From Oscillospiraceae bacterium (lineage in GTDB: Bacteria; Bacillota; Clostridia; Oscillospirales; Oscillospiraceae), in NCBI GenBank assembly GCA_022793095.1, contig JAAWCD010000005.1:1-55139 (forward strand): a stretch of 55,139 nt of DNA, in the 5' to 3' direction. Under the pieces are notes generated by a model, which was given only the letters and a program-made list of their open reading frames with translations, was not told the DNA's origin and did not search any database. A program made the translations under genes and the position numbers. Every line of letters starts with the position of its first letter. The first letter of the stretch is position 1. This document shows positions 49,561 through 55,139 of the stretch, piece after piece.

Positions 49561-49998
49561 ATGAAAATTTCCATGGGCTGCGACCACGGCGGATACGCGC
49601 TGAAGGAGCACATCAAAGGGTATCTGGAGGGCTTGGGGCACACGGTGACGGACTGCGGCTGTGACTCCACAGCCAGCGTGGACTATCCGGTCTTCGGCAG
49701 GGCGGCGGCGGAGCAGGTGGCCTCCGGCACGTGCGAAGCGGGCATTGTCATCTGTACCACGGGCATCGGCATTTCCATCACGGCCAACAAGGTGAAGGGC
49801 ATCCGCTGCGCCCTGTGCTCCGAGCCCCTCAGCGCGGAGATGACCCGGCGGCACAACAACGCCAACATGCTGGCCATGGGTGCGGGTATGGTGGGAAAGA
49901 ATATGGCGGAACGGATTGTAGACACGTTCTTGAGCACGGAATTCGAGGGTGGACGCCACCAGCGGAGAGTGGATTTGATTTCAGAATTGGAACAATAA
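49561..49998 (+). CDS. rpiB: Ribose 5-phosphate isomerase B
   Basis: Interconverts ribose 5-phosphate and ribulose 5-phosphate in the pentose phosphate pathway. 145 residues, family length 145-150. Active-site residues: GCDHGGYALK (Asp, His), the catalytic Cys in VICTTGIGISITANKV, and RRHNNANML. AAAAAGGAGG precedes the ATG; these purines are continuous with the right arm of the hairpin repeat. The adjacent LacAB-type subunits are absent, as expected for RpiB. Confidence 0.95.
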   Translation: MKISMGCDHGGYALKEHIKGYLEGLGHTVTDCGCDSTASVDYPVFGRAAAEQVASGTCEAGIVICTTGIGISITANKVKGIRCALCSEPLSAEMTRRHNNANMLAMGAGMVGKNMAERIVDTFLSTEFEGGRHQRRVDLISELEQ

Positions 49999-50012
49999 TC
50001 CGGCAATAAAAA

Positions 50013-50048
50013 GCCGCCTTTCCGGGCACACTGTGGAGGAAAGGCGGC
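50013..50048 (+). promoter_or_regulatory. Hairpin that covers the spoVAC ribosome binding site
   Basis: GCCGCCTTTCC (50013-50023) pairs perfectly with GGAAAGGCGGC (50038-50048). The right arm contains the SD purines, and the spoVAC ATG is 9 bases beyond it. AAAAA on the left and GATGTTTT on the right also allow a terminator reading for rpiB. Confidence 0.65.
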
Positions 50049-50056
50049 GATGTTTT

Positions 50057-50500
50057 ATGGATATGACCAACAAGGAATACGGCGCATATGTCAACAGCAA
50101 GTCAAAGCCCTCCCCTATCTGGAAAAACATGCTCTGGGCCTTCGGCGTGGGCGGACTGCTCTGCGCCTTCGGGGAATTTCTGCTCCACACCTACCAGAAC
50201 TGGGGGCTGGACAAGGATAGTGCGGCTTTGCTGGTGTCCATCACCCTGATTTTCCTCTCCGCGCTGTTCACCGGCCTGAAGCTCTACGACAAGCTGGCCA
50301 AGCGGGCGGGCGCGGGCACCCTGGTCCCCATCACCGGCTTCGCAAACTCCATCGTCGCGCCCGCCATGGAATTCAAAAGCGAGGGCCTGATTACCGGCAT
50401 GGCCGCCAAAATGTTCACCATCGCCGGGCCCGTCCTGGTGTTCGGCATCAGCGCCAGCGTGATTTATGGATTGATTTTGGTGCTCTTGCAGCGATTTTAA
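50057..50500 (+). CDS. spoVAC: Stage V sporulation protein AC
   Basis: SpoVAC is a spore inner-membrane mechanosensitive channel subunit for dipicolinic acid. 147 residues with membrane segments at about 28-50, 57-78 and 115-145 and the conserved VPITGFANSIVAPAMEFKSEG (about 92-112). Family length is about 150. In most spore formers spoVAD and spoVAE follow directly; here a terminator and an oppositely oriented gene follow, so it is isolated. I start at 50057; the next ATG at 50063 is equally possible. The SD is within a hairpin. Confidence 0.94.
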   Translation: MDMTNKEYGAYVNSKSKPSPIWKNMLWAFGVGGLLCAFGEFLLHTYQNWGLDKDSAALLVSITLIFLSALFTGLKLYDKLAKRAGAGTLVPITGFANSIVAPAMEFKSEGLITGMAAKMFTIAGPVLVFGISASVIYGLILVLLQRF

Positions 50501-50538
50501 GAAAAAGCTTGGAATCCGAAACAGATTCCAAGCTTTTC
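50501..50538. terminator. Bidirectional terminator
   Basis: AAAAGCTTGGAATC pairs with GATTCCAAGCTTTT around CGAAACA, directly after the spoVAC stop and facing the convergent ROK gene. Confidence 0.9.
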
Positions 50539-50550
50539 ATTTGCTTATCT

Positions 50551-50595
50551 CCAGTTTAACGTTCTTTTTGCTTCTTTTTCGTTCAAGAAAAAGGA
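50551..50595. repeat. T-rich hairpin repeat unit
   Basis: CCAGTTTAACGTTC tail, then CTTCTTTTTCGTTCAAGAAA and AAGG; precedes the ROK stop. Confidence 0.75.
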
Positions 50596-50610
50596 GGAAC
50601 AACCGCAGGC

Positions 50611-51564
50611 TTACCGAAACAGAGGCAGGAAGGCCGCGCCAATGAGGCCCGCGTCGTTGCCCAGGGTGGCAATGGCCAGGCGGGTGCGGCGGGCGCTGTT
50701 CCGGGCGTAGTCCTCCGCGTCCAGCACCTTCTGGATGGGCGCCAGCAGGGCGTCCCCCTCGTTGGAAACGCCGCCACCGATGCAGAGCACCTCCGGCTGG
50801 AAAATGTTCACGATGCTGACCAGACCGGAGGCCAGGTGCTCCAGGTACTCCTCCACAATCCGGGAGCCGGTGGGGTCCCCTTGCCGCATGGCGTCAAAGG
50901 CGGTCCGGCCGTTCACCTTGTCCAGCCGTCCCCCCGCCAGCGTCCAGCACAGGGAATTCGAGTCCGCCTCCATATATGTACGGGTCAGCCGGATCAGCGC
51001 CGTAGCGGAGGCATAGGTTTCAAAGCAGCCCCGCCGGCCGCAGGTACAGGGGTTGCCGTCCTGCTCGATGACAAAATGCCCCAGCTCCGCGCCCGCGTGG
51101 TTGAAGCCGGAAAACAGCTTCCGGTCAATCACGACGCCGCCGCCCACGCCGGTGCCCAGGGTGACGGCCACCATGGAGTTGGCGCCCTTGCCCGCTCCGG
51201 CGGCAAACTCGCCCAGAGCTGCCGCGTTGGCGTCATTCTCAAGAACCACCTCCAGGCCCAGCCGCTGGGACAGCAGCTCCGCCAGAGGCACGTCATGAAA
51301 GTCCAGATTGCAGGAATACTCCACAATGCCGGTTTCCGGATTGGCGATGCCCGGCGACCCAATGCCCGCGGCGGCGAAATCCGGCAGCTGGCAGCCGCAG
51401 CCCGCGGCTGCCTTGCGGGCCGCCTGCTCAATGGTGTCCACCACAGTCTCTACCCCCCGCGGGGTGGGAATACTGACCCGCGACAGAATTGAGCCGCCGG
51501 CATCCACCGCCGCCGCGGCCACATTGGTCCCGCCCAAGTCAATGCCAAGATACAGCGTCTCCAT
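50611..51564 (-). CDS. ROK-family glucokinase
   Basis: 317 residues; ATP-dependent sugar kinase of the ROK family, likely glucokinase. YLGIDLGGTNVAAAAVD (5-21) is the phosphate-binding start, LENDANAAALGE (about 108-119) holds the catalytic Asp, GTGVGGGVVIDRKLFSG follows, and the zinc-binding CTCGRRGCFE (about 175-184) is complete. No DNA-binding domain, so it is an enzyme rather than a repressor. AAGGAGGGC precedes the ATG. Separated from ypeB upstream by a terminator. Confidence 0.92.
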   Translation of the reverse strand: METLYLGIDLGGTNVAAAAVDAGGSILSRVSIPTPRGVETVVDTIEQAARKAAAGCGCQLPDFAAAGIGSPGIANPETGIVEYSCNLDFHDVPLAELLSQRLGLEVVLENDANAAALGEFAAGAGKGANSMVAVTLGTGVGGGVVIDRKLFSGFNHAGAELGHFVIEQDGNPCTCGRRGCFETYASATALIRLTRTYMEADSNSLCWTLAGGRLDKVNGRTAFDAMRQGDPTGSRIVEEYLEHLASGLVSIVNIFQPEVLCIGGGVSNEGDALLAPIQKVLDAEDYARNSARRTRLAIATLGNDAGLIGAAFLPLFR

Positions 51565-51615
51565 GAGAAGCCCTCCTTAAAAAGAAGTGGATTACAACAG
51601 TTTTAAAACAAAAAC

Positions 51616-51659
51616 TGTGATATGATAGGGTAAATCCTAGTTTATCCTATCATATCACA
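51616..51659 (-). terminator. Long A+T-rich hairpin, terminator of ypeB
   Basis: TGTGATATGATAGG ... CCTATCATATCACA with a further TAAA/TTTA inside; on the minus strand GTTTTTGTTTT follows. It could also act as an operator for the ROK gene, but the T-run favours a terminator. Confidence 0.75.
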
Positions 51660-51694
51660 ATCTGAAAACGATTTCAACCGGTTTTGAGGACTTC

Positions 51695-53071
51695 TTACAG
51701 CACCAGGGTGCCGCTCTCATCCTCCAGCAGGAGGAAAAGCTTCTCCTCCGCGCCGGTGAGGGCGTTGAGGTAGACAATCAGGTGCTGGCCGTCCTCGGTC
51801 TCGCATTTGAACTCCCAGCAGAACACCTCGTGAGAACCGCTGGTGGGAATCACAGCCAGCTGATGGGACAGCTGCCGGAGCCGGGGGGAAAGCTTTGCCT
51901 GAGCCTGGGCCAGCGTGACCTCCGCCTCGGGCAGGGCGCGGGAGGTGTGGTTCATCAGGTAGCCGTGGGACTCAAAGCCTACGATGCTGCCGGTGTCCAG
52001 GCCCACAGACACCTTGACCAGGTCAGGGTAGCAGATCACCCCGTCCTGAGTAGCGGCGAAGTTGATGGTGAGCACGTTGCTCTGATTGATATAATAGCTC
52101 TCCGCCATGCCGGCGTAGCCCCGTTCCTCCAGGAAGGCCCGGGCCAGCTCTGAAGCCTGCTCCACCGTGAGGGTGGCCGGGCCGATGGACCGGGAATTGG
52201 TCAGGGAGAGCACCATGCCGCCCTGACGGGTGACGGACACGGTCAGTTCCCCGCCGTCCACGGCAGCGGAAAAGGTATAGGCGGGCAGCTCGCCGTCTAT
52301 CTGGGAAACCAGGGTGAAAATTCCCGGCTTCAACCCCAGAAAGCTGGCGGCCGCGGCCTTGGCGGTCTCCGGGTCCACCTCCTCCCGGCCGTCCAGCATC
52401 AGGGGAACCCGGTTGTCCAGGTGCTGGGAGAAGGGGCCGTCATAGATGAGGGTGGGCATCTCGGGAAACTCGCTTTCAATCTCCTGGAAGGCGGAGCCGC
52501 CGGGAATGTCGCCGGACTCCTGGGCCTGGGCCAGCCGGGCCTGAGCGGCGGGCACATCGTCCAGGGTGCGGGTTCCGCTCTGAATATCCGCCTCCAGAGC
52601 GGAGAGCTGGGCGGAGAGGTTGGCGGCCTGCCGGGCCAGAGCGGAAACGGCGTCCAGCTGGTCGCCGGTATAGCCGCCGTTGGCGGCGGCGCTCCGGGCC
52701 AGGGCGCAGGCGTAATCTCCCACCTTGGCCACGAAGGCAGCGGTCTGCTCCAGTTCCACATTGGCGTAAGGCAGCTCGCCCATAGCCATCTGGGCGGACA
52801 TGGCCTTGCCGAAGACATCCATGCAGAGGGAGGAGATCATGGCGGGAGAGGAGACGTAGGAGCCTTTCTGCAGGGCGGTGCTGATGCCGTCCATGGACTC
52901 GGTGAGCTCAGCGAAGGCGTGCTGGTAGCTGTTGAGCACAAACCGGCGGTATTGGACGGTTTCCTGGTGTTTGGCGGCCACCATGCCGCCCAGCACCACA
53001 AAGGCGGCGGTCAGATAGCTGGCCGCCCGAATCAGCGTCCGGCGGCTTACGGACTTGAACAATAAAATCAC
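51695..53071 (-). CDS. ypeB: Germination protein YpeB
   Basis: YpeB protects and localises SleB in the spore. 458 residues, normal length about 450. N-terminal membrane anchor (YLTAAFVVLGGMVAAK, about 15-30), a helical middle region (30-200), and three C-terminal PepSY-like repeats (TAKAAAASFLGLKPG, TVEQASELARAFLEERGY, TLAQAQAKLSPRL) ending with a family-typical CWEFKCETEDGQHLIVYLNA. I use the GTG at 53071 with AGAGG 7 bases upstream; a TTG at 53062 is possible. In most species it lies next to sleB, but here sleB is 20 kb away. Confidence 0.92.
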   Translation of the reverse strand: MILLFKSVSRRTLIRAASYLTAAFVVLGGMVAAKHQETVQYRRFVLNSYQHAFAELTESMDGISTALQKGSYVSSPAMISSLCMDVFGKAMSAQMAMGELPYANVELEQTAAFVAKVGDYACALARSAAANGGYTGDQLDAVSALARQAANLSAQLSALEADIQSGTRTLDDVPAAQARLAQAQESGDIPGGSAFQEIESEFPEMPTLIYDGPFSQHLDNRVPLMLDGREEVDPETAKAAAASFLGLKPGIFTLVSQIDGELPAYTFSAAVDGGELTVSVTRQGGMVLSLTNSRSIGPATLTVEQASELARAFLEERGYAGMAESYYINQSNVLTINFAATQDGVICYPDLVKVSVGLDTGSIVGFESHGYLMNHTSRALPEAEVTLAQAQAKLSPRLRQLSHQLAVIPTSGSHEVFCWEFKCETEDGQHLIVYLNALTGAEEKLFLLLEDESGTLVL

Positions 53072-53080
53072 GACCTTTCC

Positions 53081-53124
53081 TCTTCTTTTTCTTGAAAGAA
53101 AAAGAAGCAAAAAGAACTTTAAAC
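53081..53124. repeat. T-rich hairpin repeat unit upstream of ypeB
   Basis: CTTCTTTTTCTTGAAAGAAA and AAGAAG, tail CAAAAAGAACTTTAAACAGG. Confidence 0.8.
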
Positions 53125-53225
53125 AGGCGTACTGCGGCGGTGGTTCCGGCATAGCCGCAAAATGGTTTACCCTTAACATGCCGGAAATCCGGCGGCTTTA
53201 TCCGAAATTAGAAGGTGAAATAAAA

Positions 53226-53272
53226 GGAAATCCCCTCTGACCGTGCGATAGTCCTGTCAGAGAGGATTTTCC
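53226..53272. terminator. Imperfect hairpin
   Basis: GGAAATCCCCTCTGAC against GTCAGAGAGGATTTTCC, one mismatch, 14-nt loop; likely end of the mrp transcript. Confidence 0.6.
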
Positions 53273-53302
53273 CAATTCCATATGCGGCTGTCCAAAGGAG
53301 CG

Positions 53303-53350
53303 CCGTTTAAAGTTCTTTTTTGCTTCTTTTTTCGTTCAAGAAAAAAGAAG
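53303..53350. repeat. T-rich hairpin repeat unit at the mrp stop
   Basis: GTTTAAAGTTCTTTTTTG, then CTTCTTTTTTCGTTCAAGAA and AAAAGAAG. Confidence 0.8.
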
Positions 53351-53354
53351 GCCG

Positions 53355-54593
53355 TCACCCATGGCAGTGCCCGCCGCAGCTGTGGTCGTGTTCGCCGCAG
53401 GCGTGGCCCTCGCCGTGGTCGTGGTGGTCACAGCGGGCGTTGGGGTCGCCCACCTCGCCGGTGGTGATATACTGGGTCACTGCGGCATCCGCATCCCCCT
53501 GTGCGCCGGGCAGCACCAGGATACCCCGCTCCCCCAGCGCATTGATGGCGCCGCCGCCGATGCCGCCGCAGATGAGGGCGTTCACCCTCTGCTCGCTGAG
53601 CAGCACCGCCAGAGCCGAGTGTCCGGTTCCGTTGGTGCCCAGCGTCCGCTTCTCCGCGATTTCGCCGTTCCGGATGGTGTAAAGGGTGAACTCCTCGCTG
53701 TGTCCGAAGTGCTGGAAAATCTGGCCCCCCTGGGTGGTCACAGCGATGAGCAGCTCCTCCGCGCCCTTCAGCTGGCCTTCAATGATGCCGGCCGTGTGGT
53801 CCAGATAATTGCCGGTGAAGTCCTCGATTTTGCCCCCGTCGCAGGCGGCCGCCAGCACCGGGTCCATGGGAATCCGGTCCAGCACCGCCACGCCATTTTC
53901 CCGGGCGGTCTCCTCCAGATGGCTTTCTCCGAAAATCCGGTGCATGCCGCCGCAATCCGGGCACTTGAAGTAGCTGTAATTCTCCACCAGGCCCAGAATG
54001 GGGATGTTCATCATCTGGGCCATCTTCACCGCCTTGGTGACAATCATGCTCACCAGGTCCTGGGGAGATGTGACCACCACAATGCCGTCCACCGGCAGGG
54101 TCTGGAACACGGTCAGGGGCACGTCGCCGGTGCCCGGCGGCATATCCACAAACAAATAGTCCACATCGCCCCAGATTACATCGGTCCAGAACTGCTTCAC
54201 CGTGCCGGCGATGACCGGGCCCCGCCAGATGACCGGGTCGGTCTCGCGGGCGGTGAGCAGGTTCAGGGACATGATCTGAATTCCGGTGCGGGTGCTCACC
54301 GGGTAGATGCCAAGCTCGCTGCCTGTGGCCTTTTCGTGGATGCCGAAGGCCTTCGGAATGGAAGGGCCGGTGATGTCGGCGTCCAGAATGCCCACGGAAT
54401 AACCCTTCCGCTGCAAGCTGGCCGCCAGGGAGGCAGTGACCAGGCTCTTGCCCACGCCGCCCTTGCCGCTCATGACGGCGACGACGTGCTTGATGTGGGA
54501 AAGCTCGTGGCAGGGCTCGTGGAAGTCCTGGGGCTCCCGGCGCTCTCCGCAGCTCTCGCCGCAGGAGGAGCAGTTATTGCTGCAATCAGACAT
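53355..54593 (-). CDS. mrp: Mrp/NBP35-type ATPase fused to a NifX-like domain
   Basis: 412 residues. N-terminal Cys-rich stretch (CSNNCSSCGESC), then a P-loop ATPase of the Mrp/NBP35 iron-sulfur carrier family (deviant Walker A MSGKGGVGKS, residues 41-50; LDADITGPSIP; VDMPPGTGD; and the cluster-binding CPDCGG). From about residue 285 it is fused to a dinitrogenase iron-molybdenum cofactor (NifX/NifB C-terminal) domain (QIFQHFGHSEEFTLY), and it ends with a His/Cys-rich tail (HHDHGEGHACGEHDHSCGGHCHG). It probably builds or carries iron-sulfur clusters in the cytoplasm. Similar fusions occur in Clostridia next to DUF134 genes, as here, with a 4-bp gap. Confidence 0.92.
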   Translation of the reverse strand: MSDCSNNCSSCGESCGERREPQDFHEPCHELSHIKHVVAVMSGKGGVGKSLVTASLAASLQRKGYSVGILDADITGPSIPKAFGIHEKATGSELGIYPVSTRTGIQIMSLNLLTARETDPVIWRGPVIAGTVKQFWTDVIWGDVDYLFVDMPPGTGDVPLTVFQTLPVDGIVVVTSPQDLVSMIVTKAVKMAQMMNIPILGLVENYSYFKCPDCGGMHRIFGESHLEETARENGVAVLDRIPMDPVLAAACDGGKIEDFTGNYLDHTAGIIEGQLKGAEELLIAVTTQGGQIFQHFGHSEEFTLYTIRNGEIAEKRTLGTNGTGHSALAVLLSEQRVNALICGGIGGGAINALGERGILVLPGAQGDADAAVTQYITTGEVGDPNARCDHHDHGEGHACGEHDHSCGGHCHG

Positions 54594-54597
54594 GGTT

Positions 54598-54966
54598 TCA
54601 TTCTCCTTTTGTGATTTGATTTTCCGGATCTTCTTGATGATACCGGCATCCCCGGCACATGCGGCCGCAGCCGCAGGGACGCCGGGACAGCTCGTAGTCC
54701 CCGCCCTCCAGACAAATGGCCTCGCCCTGGGTCAGGGCCTGGGCCACCTTGAACCGGGCGGCGTACAGAATCCGCTGAAAGGTGCCTCGGGAGACACCCA
54801 TCCGCTGGGCGCACTCGGCCTGACTGCCCTGCTCCAGGTCGGTCAGCCGGAGGGCCTCCAGCTCGTCCAGCGTGAGGGTGACGCTTCCGCCGCTCCAAAC
54901 CTCCGGTACAAACCGGCGGTTGTCCGGCGCGAAGCACACCCGGCGGCAGATCTTTTCCCGCGCCAA
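54598..54966 (-). CDS. DUF134 family DNA-binding protein
   Basis: 122 residues. The sigma-70 region-4-like helix-turn-helix (QAECAQRMGVSRGTFQRILYAAR, about residues 49-71) and a C-terminal cysteine motif (RRPCGCGRMCRGC) match DUF134, often the partner of Mrp/NifX-type proteins. TTG start at 54966, with GGAGG 9 bases upstream. It is transcribed just ahead of mrp and may sense iron-sulfur or metal state, which is inference. Confidence 0.88.
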   Translation of the reverse strand: MAREKICRRVCFAPDNRRFVPEVWSGGSVTLTLDELEALRLTDLEQGSQAECAQRMGVSRGTFQRILYAARFKVAQALTQGEAICLEGGDYELSRRPCGCGRMCRGCRYHQEDPENQITKGE

Positions 54967-54999
54967 ACCTCTGAACCTCCTCGCTGTTCTTTTCTTGTA

Positions 55000-55139
55000 A
55001 GAGCCTGTTCAAAATCTCCTGGCACACCGTCTGAACCGGCCTTTTTCCGTCCAGCTGCGTCAAACATGCTCGGAATACATCCAGTATTCCTGCGCTTTTT
55101 TCCTTGCCGGACGAAAAAATTCCGGCCCATCCAGCGCAC
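55000..55139. repeat. MITE-like element, partial (right window end)
   Basis: Starts with AGAGCCTGTTCAAAATCTCC, the inverse of 121-140. Bases 55022-55139 equal 1-118. A truncated T-rich unit (GTTCTTTTCTTG, 54985-54997) precedes it. Confidence 0.8.

Noticed and set aside
1..55139. Circular 55-kb replicon suggested by identical ends
   Set aside because: The content is housekeeping chromosome (dnaK, divIC, hom, lysC) with no replication or partition genes, and the shared 118 bases belong to a dispersed repeat.

Overview
The window looks like a chromosomal contig from a spore-forming, high-GC, anaerobic gut Firmicute of the Oscillospiraceae type (Oscillibacter/Flavonifractor/Dysosmobacter-like). 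The evidence is the sporulation and germination genes (spoVT, yabP, yabQ, spoVAC, sleB, ypeB, a ytvI-like permease), the HrcA/CIRCE heat-shock operon, Clostridia-type surface proteins with a PKTG sorting signal, and GGAGG ribosome binding sites throughout. The genus is an inference; no rRNA or tRNA gene was seen.

Layout. 0.4-5 kb: spoVT (minus), then the yabP-yabQ-divIC-yabR block known from Bacillus. Between them sits a TnpB/Cas12-like RuvC nuclease gene, followed by a hairpin-rich tail with two identical 26-bp repeats. This insert is bracketed by a 29-bp direct repeat and carries a diverged piece of yabQ/divIC. 5-11.5 kb: GNAT acetyltransferase, amidohydrolase, lone fumarase alpha subunit, secreted leucine-rich-repeat protein, corrinoid-type methyltransferase and ytvI. 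11.7-15.2 kb: ACT regulator, homoserine dehydrogenase and aspartate kinase (aspartate-family amino acids). 15.4-20.2 kb: alpha/beta hydrolase, calcium-type P-ATPase, DapA/NanA aldolase. 20.4-27.5 kb: a cell-wall group with an alanine-racemase homologue lacking the PLP lysine, a D-aspartate ligase, an aspartate racemase, two tandem XRE regulators, and a MurE-like ligase fused to acetylglutamate kinase. 27.6-31.7 kb: homocysteine methyltransferase, secreted HAD phosphatase, sleB. 31.9-36.3 kb: a VWA surface adhesin behind two tandem cyclic-di-GMP-I riboswitches, then an AP2-domain protein. 36.7-41 kb: secreted serine hydrolase, a 42-aa protein, YgjP-type metallopeptidase, DUF2804 protein. 41.2-46.2 kb: hrcA-grpE-dnaK-dnaJ with a perfect CIRCE operator. 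46.4-55 kb: PMT-like glycosyltransferase, PHP phosphatase, rpiB, spoVAC, ROK kinase, ypeB, Mrp ATPase fused to a NifX-like domain, and a DUF134 regulator.

Three families of short repeats fill the spaces between genes. (i) About 33 T-rich hairpin units usually sit directly against a stop codon or just ahead of a ribosome binding site, mostly with their single-stranded tail pointing away from the gene. (ii) Elements of about 165 bp with terminal inverted repeats (three complete, one mini copy, and one cut by both window ends) look like MITEs. (iii) Short GC-rich palindromes built on GGGCCGATG-type arms occur four times. The first and last 118 bases of the window are identical because both ends lie inside the same repeat type.

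Functional threads. Germination and spore genes are scattered: sleB is 20 kb from ypeB, and spoVAC stands without spoVAD/VAE. The D-Asp ligase and aspartate racemase would make and attach D-aspartate as a peptidoglycan cross-bridge, and the MurE-ArgB fusion lies in the same stretch. Surface adhesion is placed under cyclic-di-GMP control. The least explained items are the nuclease locus with its repeat pair, the MurE-ArgB fusion, and the gene-bracketing hairpin repeats.
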